Below are positions 33,113 through 42,081 of a DNA stretch of 64,000 nucleotides, piece by piece (positions within the stretch are counted from its first letter, which is position 1; each line of letters starts with the position of its first letter). Origin of the DNA: Actinoplanes oblitus (GTDB lineage Bacteria > Actinomycetota > Actinomycetes > Mycobacteriales > Micromonosporaceae); the NCBI RefSeq assembly GCF_030252345.1, contig NZ_CP126980.1, positions 310,001 to 374,000 on the forward strand, given 5' to 3'. A model generated the notes under the pieces. The model ran no database searches and was not told where the DNA came from. It saw only the letters and a program-made list of their open reading frames with translations. The position numbers and the translations under genes were made by a program.

Positions 33113-34417
33113 GTGACCGACCGCAAACGCCGGCTGAGCGTGGATCTGACCCCGTTACGCACCTCCCGGGACTTCCGGCTCGTCTTCGTCAGTGGCGCGG
33201 TGACCAGTTTCGGGTCGTTCATCAGTTACGTCACCATTCCGTACCAGGTGGCGAAGCTGACCGACGACCCGCTCATGGTGGGCCTGATCGGGGTCTGCGA
33301 GCTGGCCCCAATTCTGATCATGGCGTTCGTCGGGGGCGCGCTCGCCGACTACCTGGACCGCCGGCTGCTGGTCCGGGGCAGCGAGGCGGCGCTCGCGGTG
33401 ATCTGCGGCCTGCTGCTGATCAACGCACTCTCCGCCGAGCCGCATCTGTGGGTGCTCTACGTCTGCGCGTTCCTCACCGCCGCGGTGGCCGGTCTGCAAC
33501 AACCGGCAATGGGCGCGATGCTGCCCCGGCTGGTGCGATCCGAGGAACTGCCGGCCGCGATGGCCCTGCAGTCGCTCAGCCGGCAGTTCTCCCAGCTGAT
33601 CGGCCCCTCGCTGGCCGGCATCCTGATCGCCACCCTGGACCTGGCCTGGGTCTACACCTTCGACCTGCTCACCTTCGCGGTCTCGCTGGTCTGCCTGACC
33701 CTGGTCAAGGCGGTGCCGCCGCCCCCGGCCGCCGACCGGCCGTCGCTGCGCAGCGTGGTCACCGGCCTGAAGTACGCCAAGTCCCGCCCCGAGCTGCTCG
33801 GCACCTATCTGGTCGACATCAACGCGATGTTCTTCGGCATGCCGTCCGCGCTCTACCCGTTCCTGGCCGACCGGCTCGGCGGCCCGCAGGTGCTCGGCCT
33901 GCTCTACGCCGCTCCGGCGGTCGGCTCGCTGGTCGCCACTGTCGGCTCCGGCTGGACCCAGCGGGTGCACCGGCACGGCCTCATGGTGATCATCGCGGCC
34001 GCGCTCTGGGGGGTGGGGATCGTCGGGGTCGGGCTCTCCGACATGCTCTGGCTGACGCTGTTCTCCCTGGCCTTCGCCGGTGCCGCGGACATGGTCTCCG
34101 GGCTGTTCCGCATGATCATTTGGAACCAGACGATCCCCGATCATCTGCGCGGGCGGCTGGCCGGGATCGAGATGCTGTCGTACACCACCGGGCCGCTGCT
34201 CGGGCAGCTCCGGTCCGGGTTGATGGCCCGGACGACGCTCGGGGTCGGCGGGTCGATCTGGGTGGGCGGGGCGCTGTGCGTGGCGGGCAGCCTGGTGCTG
34301 GCGGCGGCGCTGCCGAAGTTCGTCGGGTACGACGGGGAGCATGGGGTCGCGCTGAAGGAGGCGGCCGACGCGGAGTGGGCGGCGTCGGCGGAGGCCCGCG
34401 CCGCGGCGGCGGGCTGA
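33113..34417 (+). CDS. MFS transporter (EntS-like)
   Basis: 434-residue major facilitator with about 12 hydrophobic segments, starting RTSRDFRLVFVSGAVTSFGS and carrying ALADYLDRR after helix 2 and RLAGIEMLSYTTGPLLG in the C-terminal half, a pattern of EntS/MFS_3 exporters. GTG at 33113 has AGGA nine bases upstream. Substrate unknown; related in layout to the MFS at 61182-62471. Followed by the PadR pair but with 170 bases between. Confidence 0.87.
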   Translation: MTDRKRRLSVDLTPLRTSRDFRLVFVSGAVTSFGSFISYVTIPYQVAKLTDDPLMVGLIGVCELAPILIMAFVGGALADYLDRRLLVRGSEAALAVICGLLLINALSAEPHLWVLYVCAFLTAAVAGLQQPAMGAMLPRLVRSEELPAAMALQSLSRQFSQLIGPSLAGILIATLDLAWVYTFDLLTFAVSLVCLTLVKAVPPPPAADRPSLRSVVTGLKYAKSRPELLGTYLVDINAMFFGMPSALYPFLADRLGGPQVLGLLYAAPAVGSLVATVGSGWTQRVHRHGLMVIIAAALWGVGIVGVGLSDMLWLTLFSLAFAGAADMVSGLFRMIIWNQTIPDHLRGRLAGIEMLSYTTGPLLGQLRSGLMARTTLGVGGSIWVGGALCVAGSLVLAAALPKFVGYDGEHGVALKEAADAEWAASAEARAAAAG

Positions 34418-34557
34418 GCCTGCTGTTGCGGGGCGGCCCAGTCGGCTGGGCGTGTTGTTTCGGGGCAGCTCAGCCGGCTCGAAGCCGGCGACCCGGTGGG
34501 GCGTCACTTTCCGGTCCGGTCCGGAGTTCCGGCTGGGCGGATGATCATGGAAGGCGC

Positions 34558-34576
34558 TACCTTGCGCCGCAAGGTA
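34558..34576. promoter_or_regulatory. PadR operator palindrome
   Basis: TACCTTGCG-C-CGCAAGGTA is a perfect 19-bp palindrome ending 11 bases before the PadR ATG. PadR boxes are typically palindromes of this kind (TAC-TTGC/GCAA-GTA), so autorepression by the adjacent PadR protein is strongly suggested. Confidence 0.75.
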
Positions 34577-34587
34577 CTCTGTCGTGC

Positions 34588-34932
34588 ATGGCAGAGGCAT
34601 CACCGTTGGCCTCCGGTCTCCGTCGCGGGACATTGGAGTTCTGCGTGCTCGCGATGGTGGAGTTCGAGGACCGGTATGGGACCGAGATCGTGCGCCGGCT
34701 CGGCGAAGAGCGGACTCTCGCCGCGACCGAGGGCACGATCTATCCGCTGCTGTCCCGGCTGCGCCGGGGCGGCATGCTGGACAGCAAATGGGCCGAGTCA
34801 CCCAGCGGCCCGCCCCGCCGCTACTACAGCCTCACCCCGACCGGGCGGGACGCGTTGTCGGCGTTCCGCACCGAGTGGGTGTCGTTCCGTCAGACCGTCG
34901 ACCGTCTCGTGGGAACCGGTGAGATCGCATGA
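34588..34932 (+). CDS. PadR family transcriptional regulator
   Basis: 114-residue PadR-s1-type winged-helix repressor: LRRGTLEFCVLAMVEFEDRYGTEI, ATEGTIYPLLSRLRRGGML and the wing PPRRYYSLTPTGRDAL. It lacks the long C-terminal domain of larger PadR proteins. The ATG at 34588 follows a perfect operator palindrome. Its stop overlaps the start of the HAAS-domain gene (ATGA), a standard PadR-HAAS pair in which the membrane partner is the likely signalling output. Confidence 0.93.
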   Translation: MAEASPLASGLRRGTLEFCVLAMVEFEDRYGTEIVRRLGEERTLAATEGTIYPLLSRLRRGGMLDSKWAESPSGPPRRYYSLTPTGRDALSAFRTEWVSFRQTVDRLVGTGEIA

Positions 34933-35447
34933 ACCCCAACCAGACCGACGTGGTCGGTGAATATCTGCACGAGGTGGACCTGCGCCTGAGCGGCCTGCCG
35001 CTGCTGCAGCGCCGGGAGCTGCTGGCCGACCTCGCCGCGCACATCGAGACCGAGCGGACCGACCGCAACGTGCGCAGCGAGAGCGAGCTGATCGAGATCC
35101 TGGAGCGGCTGGGCAGCCCGGAGGTGGTCGCCGCCGCGGCCTACGAGGAGGCCGGCACCGCCCGCGAGGGTGCCGCCGGCCCGGCTCCGTTCGCCGCGCC
35201 GGCACCGCCCCCGTTCACCGCGCCGGCACCGCCGTCCAGCGGGCAGACGCCGCCCCTGCAGCCGTCGCCGCTCGCCCGGGCCGGGCAGTCCGGCAAGTGG
35301 ATCTTCGCGATCCTGGCGGTGGTGGGCGTGGTGATCGTGCTCTGCCTCGGCTCCGTTCTGGTGATGTCCCGGAGCGCCGGCGACGGGCCGCCCGAGCCCG
35401 CGGTGACGGCGCCCCCGGCCCCGATCGCGCCGACGGCAAGCTTCTAG
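34929..35447 (+). CDS. HAAS-domain membrane protein, PadR partner
   Basis: 172-residue protein. Residues 1-75 form a helical HAAS signalling-type domain (YLHEVDLRLSGLPLLQRRELLADLAAHI, ERLGSPEVVAAAAYEE). A Pro/Ala-rich linker (80-118) leads to one transmembrane helix (about 123-147) and a short Pro/Ala tail. Co-translated with PadR. Its TAG stop interlocks with the stop of the convergent XPB helicase gene (CTAG shared). Confidence 0.85.
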   Translation: MNPNQTDVVGEYLHEVDLRLSGLPLLQRRELLADLAAHIETERTDRNVRSESELIEILERLGSPEVVAAAAYEEAGTAREGAAGPAPFAAPAPPPFTAPAPPSSGQTPPLQPSPLARAGQSGKWIFAILAVVGVVIVLCLGSVLVMSRSAGDGPPEPAVTAPPAPIAPTASF

Positions 35448-37105
35448 TCGACCTGCGGCAACGGCGGGCCGAGCACGTCGTCCGCGTCCACGATGGTGTA
35501 CGCGTACCCCTGCTCGGCCAGGAAGCGCTGCCGGTGCGCGGCGTACTCGGTGTCGATGGTGTCCCGGGAGACGACGGTGTAGAAGTGCGCCTGCCGCCCG
35601 TCGCCCTTGGGCCGCAGCACCCGCCCGAGCCGCTGCGCCTCCTCCTGCCGGGAGCCGAACGTGCCGGAGACCTGGATCGCCACCGCCGCCTCGGGCAGGT
35701 CGATGGAGAAGTTGCCGACCTTGGAGAGCACCAGGGTGCGCAGCTCGCCGGAGCGGAACGCGTCGAACAGCCGCTCCCGCTCCTTGTTCGTGGTCGAGCC
35801 CTCGACGATCGGGGCGTCCAGGTACTCGCCGAGCGTGTGCAACTGGTCCAGGAAACCGCCGATCACCAGCACCTGCTCGTCCGGGTGCCGGTCGATCAGC
35901 GCCTTGACCACCGGCAGTTTGGTACGCGCGGTGGCGGCCACCTTGTAGCGCTCCTCGGAGTCGGTCACCGCGTACGTCATCCGCTCCGCCTCGGTCAGCG
36001 TCACCCGCACCTCGACGCACTCCGCGGGGGCGATCCAGCCCTGTGCCTCGATGTCCTTCCACGGCGCGTCGTAGCGTTTCGGGCCGATCAGCGAGAACAC
36101 GTCGCCCTCCCGGCCGTCCTCCCGGACCAGCGTCGCGGTCAGCCCGAGCCGGCGGCGGGCCTGCAGGTCGGCGGTGAACCGGAAGATCGGCGCGGGCAGC
36201 AGGTGCACCTCGTCGTAGATGACCAGCCCCCAGTCCCGCGCGCCGAACAGGTCCAGGTGGGTGAAGGTGCCGCCGCGCCGCGACGTGAGCACCTGGTACG
36301 TCGCGATGGTGACCGGCCGGATCTCCTTGCGCTCGCCGCTGTACTCGCCGATCTCCTCCTCGGTCAGCGAGGTACGCGCGATCAGCTCCCGTTTCCACTG
36401 CCGGCCGGCGACCGTGTTGGTCACCAGGATCAGGGTGGTCGCCTTGGCCGTCGCCATCGCTGCCGCACCGACCAGCGTCTTGCCGGCGCCGCACGGCAGC
36501 ACCACCACGCCGGAGCCGCCGGCCCAGAAGCCGTCCACCGCCTCCTGCTGGTAGGACCGCAGCGTCCAGCCGTCCTCGGCGAGATCGATGGAGTGCGCCT
36601 CGCCGTCCACGTAACCGGCCAGGTCCTCGGCCGGCCAGCCCAGCTTGAGCAGCGCCTGCTTGAGCCGGCCGCGCTCGGAGCCGTGCACCGCGATGGTCTC
36701 GTCGTCGAGCCGGGCGCCGAGCATCCCGGCCAGCTTCTTCGATTTCGACACCTCGAGCAGCACGATCTTGTCGAGGCCGCGCAGGACCAGGCCGTGCACC
36801 GGGTCGTTGAGCAGCTGCAGGCGGCCGTAGCGGTCCATCGTCTCGGCGACGTCGACCAGCAGCGCGTGCGGCACCGGGTACCGCGAGAACTTGATCAGCG
36901 CGTCGACGACGCTCTCCGCGTCGTGCCCGGCGGCCCGCGAGTTCCACAGGCCGAGCGGGGTCAGCCGGTAGGTGTGCACGTGCTCGGGCGAGCGCTCCAG
37001 CTCGGCGAACGGGGCGATGGCCATCCGGCAGGCCTGGGCATCCGGATGATCCACTTCGAGGAGCAGGGTCTTGTCGGACTGAACGATCAGTGGTCCGCCG
37101 TTCAC
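35444..37105 (-). CDS. XPB-type DNA repair helicase
   Basis: 553-residue SF2 helicase of the bacterial XPB/ERCC3 family, a 3'-5' DNA helicase/annealase. An N-terminal helicase-associated domain (1-175) is followed by Walker A PCGAGKT (204-210), DEVH box at 298-301, LGLTATLVREDGREGD, the thumb region, and motif VI QRLGRVLRPKG. GTG at 37105 has GGAGGT five bases upstream; sequence further up is not family-like. The neighbouring gene encodes the large helicase-associated protein found beside XPB in mycobacteria. Confidence 0.95.
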   Translation of the reverse strand: MNGGPLIVQSDKTLLLEVDHPDAQACRMAIAPFAELERSPEHVHTYRLTPLGLWNSRAAGHDAESVVDALIKFSRYPVPHALLVDVAETMDRYGRLQLLNDPVHGLVLRGLDKIVLLEVSKSKKLAGMLGARLDDETIAVHGSERGRLKQALLKLGWPAEDLAGYVDGEAHSIDLAEDGWTLRSYQQEAVDGFWAGGSGVVVLPCGAGKTLVGAAAMATAKATTLILVTNTVAGRQWKRELIARTSLTEEEIGEYSGERKEIRPVTIATYQVLTSRRGGTFTHLDLFGARDWGLVIYDEVHLLPAPIFRFTADLQARRRLGLTATLVREDGREGDVFSLIGPKRYDAPWKDIEAQGWIAPAECVEVRVTLTEAERMTYAVTDSEERYKVAATARTKLPVVKALIDRHPDEQVLVIGGFLDQLHTLGEYLDAPIVEGSTTNKERERLFDAFRSGELRTLVLSKVGNFSIDLPEAAVAIQVSGTFGSRQEEAQRLGRVLRPKGDGRQAHFYTVVSRDTIDTEYAAHRQRFLAEQGYAYTIVDADDVLGPPLPQVD

Positions 37106-37190
37106 GCACAACCTCCGGTCAAAAGGCGACCCTCCAGTCTGCCACGGAAATCGTGTGCAACGTTCCGGCGGCCTCGCGCGTGTGTACCTG

Positions 37191-37230
37191 TGCCGGGTCG
37201 TGCCGCAACGGGGGCGTGCACGACCCGGCA
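37191..37230 (-). terminator. Strong hairpin between helicase-associated gene and XPB
   Basis: TGCCGGGTCGTGC (37191-37203) and GCACGACCCGGCA (37218-37230) form a perfect 13-bp stem with a 14-base loop, seven bases past the stop of the gene at 37237. It separates that gene from the XPB start region. Confidence 0.75.
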
Positions 37231-37236
37231 GAACAT

Positions 37237-39675
37237 TCACTCCTCGGTGACCGCCGCGGTGATCCGGTGCAGGGCGAACGTGTGCAGGCTCTCCCCGCGC
37301 TCATCCTCGGCACGCAGGTAGCCGGCGCTCAGCGAGACCGGCCGGACCAGCCGCGACAGCGTGGCGCCATGCGAGTCGACGTAACCGACCCAGACCTTGG
37401 CCCGGTCCCGGACCGCCTGCTGCAGCACCGCCATCGCCTGGGTGTGCTGCTGCACCGCGGTCAGACCGGGCACCGCCTGCCCCTGCGCCGCGCGCACGGT
37501 GACCGGTGCCCGCCGGGCCGCCCGGGTCGCGATGTCGCCGCGCCGCAGCTGCTCCACCACCCCGGCCAGCCGTGGCCCGGCCAGCGACGGCGGGCCGGCC
37601 GGTTCCATGACCCGCGGGGTGCGGCTCGGCGCGCGCCGGGCTTTCGGCCTGGTCAGCACGGTCGCGCCACCGGAGTCCTCGGCGACCGGGGCATACCCGG
37701 CCTCGCGCAGCGCGCCCAGCAGCCGGGCCACCGGGCGCGGGCTGACCAGCACTGTCGGCGCGATCCGGCGCAGATCGAGACCGGTCACCCGCTTGTCGGC
37801 GAGCACCTCGACGATCAGCGCCTCGTCGTCGCTGCGCAGGTAGGAGCCGGCCGAACCGCTGCGCAGCCCGCCATGCTTGCGGGCCGCGTCGTCGATCAGG
37901 TAGGTGAGCGTCTGCGGCACCGGCGTCCGGGACCGCCGGCGGAACAGGGTGTGCAGGTCGGCCGCGGTGTACCCGACGTCGAGGGCACGCCGCACGCTGG
38001 CCGGGGTGACCCGGAAGACGCTGGCCCCGCCGGCCGACTCCGGCTCGGCGACCACGTCCAGCTCGCCGGCCAGCTCCGGCTCCGGCGGTCCCGGCACCAC
38101 CACGGTCAGGTCCGCCTGGACCAGGACGTGGTCGACCGGTGCGGGCAGCAGGTGGTCCAGGGCGCGGACCGCGTCCGCGGGAGCCTCCTCCGGGTGCAGG
38201 CCGAGCGGATCGCTGTCGGTCGCCTCGGCGTCGGTGAGCAGAAGCCTCGCGTACGACGTGAGCGCCCCGAGCCCGGTGATCCCGAGCAACGCGGCCCCGG
38301 AGTACCCGTCCCGGTGCCCGAGCTCGCGCCCGCGTGCCCGGCGGGGCGCCTGCCAGGCCAGCAGCGCCAGCAGATCGTCGACAGCGGGGGCCGATCCCGG
38401 CTCCAGCTCGGCGAGGGCGTCCAGCGCCTCTCGCCGGGCCTGCGGCGCACCGGCCCGCTCCGCGTCCGGGGCCAGCGCGTTGATCGGCCGGTCCCGCTCG
38501 TCGCGCCGGCCGACCAGGCCGGGCTGGCGGGTCATGCTCAGCCAGGCGTGGGCCAGGGTGATCCAGCGGTGCGCCATCCCGGCCGCCCGCCACAGGTCGT
38601 ACGTCCCGGTGGGCAGGAAGATGTCCTGGACCGCGCCGGGCGCCCGGTGCACCGGGGTCTCCGTCTCGCCGAGCAGGCCGGCCGCGTGCGCCACCTCGAT
38701 CAGCAGGGCCGCGCCCGCCTCGTCCACGCCGGCCGCCCGGGCCAGCCGTTTCAGGTCGCGTACGCCCAGCCCGCCGGTCTTGAGCACCGGGGCCGGCTCG
38801 GCCGCGAGCGCCTCCAGCACCGCCTCGGTGGCGCGCACCGCCTCCATGGTCTGCCCGGCGCCGGCCGAGTCCACGGCTTTCGGGTCGCGCGCGGGCGCCT
38901 CGGGCAGCGGCGGGAACGGGCGCAGCGCGCCCAGCGGTCCGGTGTCCCGGCGCAGCAGCAGGCCCACCTCGCGGGGCAGCTCGACCAGGTCGCCGTCGGC
39001 GCGCGGGGCGCGGCCGGCCTCCGAGATCGGTACCAGGATGTGCTGGTCGACCAGCCAGCGGATCGACTCGGCGACCTCGCTGCCGCGCCCGGCGTCACCG
39101 CCGCGGGTGTCGCCGTTGCGCAGCTCGCCTCCACGGCTGAGCGTGCCGACCGGCGGGCCGGCGGCGAGCCGGTCCAGCACCGCGCGGGCGCCCGGCGGCG
39201 CGGCCAGCACGGTGCGGCGCAGCTTGGCCCGGTCGGCGACCAGCGCCGCCGCGTGCGGGTCCAGGTAATCCGCCGGGCGACCCAGCCCGGCCGGGTACGG
39301 CGAGGTCACCTCGTCCACCGCGGCGACCACCTGGAGCGCCTCCAGCGGGCCGTGCAGCAGGAACCGGACCCGGAGACGGTCGACAGCCACCCGGACGTCG
39401 TCCTCGGCCACCCCGGTGGCCAGGTCGAGGATGGCCGGCACCGAGGTGAGGGCGGTGTCAGCCGCCCGGGTGACCCGGGCGGCGTCGAGAATCGTCAGGG
39501 TGAACTCGTCCAGCCCGTCCAGGCAGCGGGCGACCGAGCCGCGCGACTGCGCGCGCACGGCCAGCGCCGAGATGTCGGCGGGCACCGGAACGACCAGGTC
39601 GGGGCGCAGCTGGAGGAGCGCGCCCAGCGCCTCGTCGGGCAGCGACCGGAGTTGATCCGCAAATGTGGTGGCCAT
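37237..39675 (-). CDS. Helicase-associated (helicase C-terminal-like/WYL-like) large protein
   Basis: 812-residue protein matching the actinobacterial family found next to XPB (helicase_C_3-type domain). N-terminal 1-200 are winged-helix-like repeats, a central part (about 480-600) carries VDHVLVQADLTVVVPGPPEP followed by RVTPASVRRALDVGYTA, and the last ~75 residues (VWVGYVDSHGATLSRLVRPV, YLRAEDERGESLHTFALHRI) resemble a WYL domain. No Walker A motif, so not itself a helicase. ATG 39675 chosen; one three codons upstream is also possible. Probably a DNA-repair accessory of XPB. Confidence 0.85.
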   Translation of the reverse strand: MATTFADQLRSLPDEALGALLQLRPDLVVPVPADISALAVRAQSRGSVARCLDGLDEFTLTILDAARVTRAADTALTSVPAILDLATGVAEDDVRVAVDRLRVRFLLHGPLEALQVVAAVDEVTSPYPAGLGRPADYLDPHAAALVADRAKLRRTVLAAPPGARAVLDRLAAGPPVGTLSRGGELRNGDTRGGDAGRGSEVAESIRWLVDQHILVPISEAGRAPRADGDLVELPREVGLLLRRDTGPLGALRPFPPLPEAPARDPKAVDSAGAGQTMEAVRATEAVLEALAAEPAPVLKTGGLGVRDLKRLARAAGVDEAGAALLIEVAHAAGLLGETETPVHRAPGAVQDIFLPTGTYDLWRAAGMAHRWITLAHAWLSMTRQPGLVGRRDERDRPINALAPDAERAGAPQARREALDALAELEPGSAPAVDDLLALLAWQAPRRARGRELGHRDGYSGAALLGITGLGALTSYARLLLTDAEATDSDPLGLHPEEAPADAVRALDHLLPAPVDHVLVQADLTVVVPGPPEPELAGELDVVAEPESAGGASVFRVTPASVRRALDVGYTAADLHTLFRRRSRTPVPQTLTYLIDDAARKHGGLRSGSAGSYLRSDDEALIVEVLADKRVTGLDLRRIAPTVLVSPRPVARLLGALREAGYAPVAEDSGGATVLTRPKARRAPSRTPRVMEPAGPPSLAGPRLAGVVEQLRRGDIATRAARRAPVTVRAAQGQAVPGLTAVQQHTQAMAVLQQAVRDRAKVWVGYVDSHGATLSRLVRPVSLSAGYLRAEDERGESLHTFALHRITAAVTEE

Positions 39676-39753
39676 CGTCTTCAACGCTAACGTTCATGGG
39701 ACGATGGTGACGGGTCCGGGCGTGGCCGGACCTCGATCAGAGGAGGACCGAAC

Positions 39754-39921
39754 GTGGCGTCAAAGGCCAAGAAGCAGGAGAGCCCGGCTCTGAAGGGCCA
39801 CCTCCAGGTTTCCGAGCTGGTCTCTGACCGGGCCGCCGCCCCGTCGCCGTTCGGCGACGACCAGACCTTCCCGCTGCCGCTGGACAAGCTCCGCAGCCTG
39901 CCGGAGTCGATGACCCACTGA
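39754..39921 (+). CDS. Small conserved-looking 55-residue protein
   Basis: Short gene with a GTG start at 39754 and an excellent Shine-Dalgarno (AGAGGAGGA, 39739-39747). The product starts MASKAKKQESPALKGHLQVS and ends in PLDKLRSLPESMTH; Lys-rich start, acidic/hydrophobic middle, no membrane segment. Codon third positions are strongly G/C as in neighbours. It precedes the HAD gene by 81 bases and diverges from the helicase-associated gene. Function unknown. Confidence 0.7.
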   Translation: MASKAKKQESPALKGHLQVSELVSDRAAAPSPFGDDQTFPLPLDKLRSLPESMTH

Positions 39922-40002
39922 GGGTCTCGTCCGCGACCAGCCGTGCGTGGCGGCACCGTTTCCGGGGGGAAGTTTGATCTCGACCGTCGCGAACCACCCT
40001 TC

Positions 40003-40629
40003 ATGATCCCGGCGGTCGGTTTCGACCTGGACATGACCTTGATCGACTCCCGGCCGGGTATCCGGGAGGCGTACCGGGCGCTCACCGCCAGGACCGGCGT
40101 CTTCGTCGACGCCGACCTGGCGGTCTCCCGGCTCGGCCCGCCGTTGCGGGACGAGTTGCGCCACTGGTTCCCGGCGGAGGACGTCGAGGAGATGGTGACC
40201 ACCTACCGGGCGCTCTACCCGGACTACGCGATCGCCCCGTCGGTGCCGACCGCCGGGGCCGTCGAGGCGCTCGCCGCGGTCCGCGCGGCCGGGCTCCGGG
40301 TCGTCGTGGTCACCTCGAAACTGGGCCGGCTGGCGCGCCTGCACCTGGACCACCTGGGGATGCGGGCCGACGAGCTGGCCGGTGACCTGTTCGCCGAGGG
40401 CAAGGCGTCCGCGCTGGTGGAGCACGGCGTGCGGTGGTACGTGGGCGACCACCGGGCGGACATGGTGGCCGCCCGGACGGCCGGGGTGCCGGGGATCGGC
40501 GTGGTCACCGGGCCCTGCTCCGCCGACGAGCTGTGGGACGCCGGAGCTTCGTACGTGTTGTCCGATCTGACCGGCTTTCCGGCTCTGCTGAGTGAGATTG
40601 CAGTTGGGTCCGGGCCGTCGGCTGGATAG
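40003..40629 (+). CDS. HAD family hydrolase (phosphatase)
   Basis: 208-residue HAD phosphatase with the nucleophile motif FDLDMTLIDS (Asp8), a helical cap (about 18-85), motif II VVVVTSK, motif III Lys in EGKAS and motif IV VGDHRADMVAA. Layout is that of phosphoglycolate-phosphatase-like/Gph enzymes; substrate unknown. The ATG at 40003 gives the usual short N-terminus but has no clear Shine-Dalgarno; an in-frame GTG at 39943 would add 20 residues. Confidence 0.85.
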   Translation: MIPAVGFDLDMTLIDSRPGIREAYRALTARTGVFVDADLAVSRLGPPLRDELRHWFPAEDVEEMVTTYRALYPDYAIAPSVPTAGAVEALAAVRAAGLRVVVVTSKLGRLARLHLDHLGMRADELAGDLFAEGKASALVEHGVRWYVGDHRADMVAARTAGVPGIGVVTGPCSADELWDAGASYVLSDLTGFPALLSEIAVGSGPSAG

Positions 40630-40675
40630 GCTCCCCGTGAGCAGTTGTGTCCATTGAGTGAAGTTGAGGTCAGCG

Positions 40676-41074
40676 GTGCCCACGGGTCGAGTGAAGTGGT
40701 ACGACGCGACGAAGGGATTCGGATTCGTCACCAGTGATGAGGGCGGCGACGTGTTCCTGCCCAAGGGTGCGCTGCCGGCGGGGGTCACCGACCTGAAAAC
40801 GGGACAGCGGATCGAGTTCGGCGTGGTGGACAGCCGCAAGGGCGCCCAGGCGCTCGGTGTGAAGCTGCTGGACGCTCCGCCGTCGCTGGCGCTCCGCGAC
40901 GCCGAGGCGCGCCGCCGCCCGGCCGAGGAGACGGCCAGCATGATCGAGGACATGATCAAGGTCCTGGAGAACACCGTGCAGCCGACGTTGCAGCGTGGCC
41001 GTTACCCGGACAAGAAGAGTTCGCAGAAGATCGCGCAGCTGCTGCACGCGATCGCCGGCGAGTTCGAGCTGTGA
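40676..41074 (+). CDS. Cold-shock-domain protein with C-terminal helical extension
   Basis: 132-residue protein. Residues 1-65 are a cold-shock domain with RNP1 KGFGFV at 13-18; the RNP2 position reads DVFLP instead of the common VFVH. A helical extension of about 65 residues (ASMIEDMIKVLENTVQPTLQ) follows, as in actinobacterial CspA-like long forms. Binds single-stranded nucleic acid. GTG 40676 has GAGGT five bases upstream. Converges on mqnD 12 bases away. Confidence 0.92.
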   Translation: MPTGRVKWYDATKGFGFVTSDEGGDVFLPKGALPAGVTDLKTGQRIEFGVVDSRKGAQALGVKLLDAPPSLALRDAEARRRPAEETASMIEDMIKVLENTVQPTLQRGRYPDKKSSQKIAQLLHAIAGEFEL

Positions 41075-41086
41075 GCCGGTCGGCCG

Positions 41087-41920
41087 TCAGCTTCTCGCCG
41101 CGCTGAAAGCCGGCACAGCAGGTGTCAGGCCCGCCGCCGCCGCACGCCCGAGCAGGGCGTCGGCGGCGGCGAGTCCGTCTTCGCCCAGGTCCAGGGTGAA
41201 CTCGTTGACGTAGAGCTCGATGTGCTGGCGCACCACCGCCGGCTCCATCTCCTGCGCGTTGGCCAGGATGAACTCCTGGCTGGCGGCCGGGTCGAGCCAG
41301 CCCTTGCGCAGCGACTCGCGGATCCAACCGGTGGCCTCGGCCGGGTCGACGGTGCCCTTGCGCGCCAGGATCGCGCCGAGCGGGATCGGCAGGCCGGTGT
41401 CGGCCTCCCACCACTCGCCCAGGTCGGCCAGGGCGGTCAGGCCGTACCGCTGGTAGGTGAAGCGGGCCTCGTGGATGACCAGGCCGGCGTCGAACGTCCC
41501 GGCCGCCACCCCGGGCATGATCTGGTGGAACGGCACCACCTCGATTTTCGCCGGCGGGTGCTCGGCCGACCAGAGGCGCATCAACAGGTACGCGGTGGTG
41601 CGGTCACCGGGCACCGCCACTGTCGCGCCGGTCAGGTCGGTGCGCTGGTCCCGGGTCAGCACCAGCGGCCCGCAGCCCCGGCCCAGGGCGCCCCCGCAGG
41701 GCAGCAGCTCATAGCTGTCGAGCAGCCAGGGCAGCGCCGCGTAACTCACCTTGACCAGGTCGAAGTCGCCCCGCTCGGCGGCCGTGTTGGTCACGTCGAC
41801 GTCCGCGAAGGTCAGGTCGACGGCGGGCGCGCCGGGGACCTGCCCGTGGATCAGGGCGTGGAAGACGAACGTGTCGTTGGGGCATGGGGAGACCGCGAGG
41901 GAGAGCGCCACGGGATCCAC
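41087..41920 (-). CDS. mqnD: 1,4-dihydroxy-6-naphthoate synthase (futalosine menaquinone pathway)
   Basis: 277-residue MqnD, which converts cyclic dehypoxanthine futalosine to 1,4-dihydroxy-6-naphthoate. Periplasmic-binding-protein fold with the diagnostic SPCPNDTFVFHALIHG start, DVDVTNTAAERGDFDLVKVS and the catalytic His in VIHEARFTY. GTG 41920 chosen (VDPVALSLAVS); a GTG three codons later is possible. The pathway partner mqnB lies 5.5 kb away on the same strand; mqnA and mqnC are not in the window. Confidence 0.94.
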   Translation of the reverse strand: MDPVALSLAVSPCPNDTFVFHALIHGQVPGAPAVDLTFADVDVTNTAAERGDFDLVKVSYAALPWLLDSYELLPCGGALGRGCGPLVLTRDQRTDLTGATVAVPGDRTTAYLLMRLWSAEHPPAKIEVVPFHQIMPGVAAGTFDAGLVIHEARFTYQRYGLTALADLGEWWEADTGLPIPLGAILARKGTVDPAEATGWIRESLRKGWLDPAASQEFILANAQEMEPAVVRQHIELYVNEFTLDLGEDGLAAADALLGRAAAAGLTPAVPAFSAARS

Positions 41921-42081
41921 GCTAGCGCTGGTCAGGACGACGTGAGTGACGGGTGCCCGGTCAGGTGCGCCACAGTGCTCGATGCCGTACCGAAAATGTC
42001 TGCCGGGCCTCTGGTCCGGCGGGCCTGGCCTTCCTAGACTTCCGCCTTGTCGGATCATTTGATCCACCAAGGGAGGCCGGT

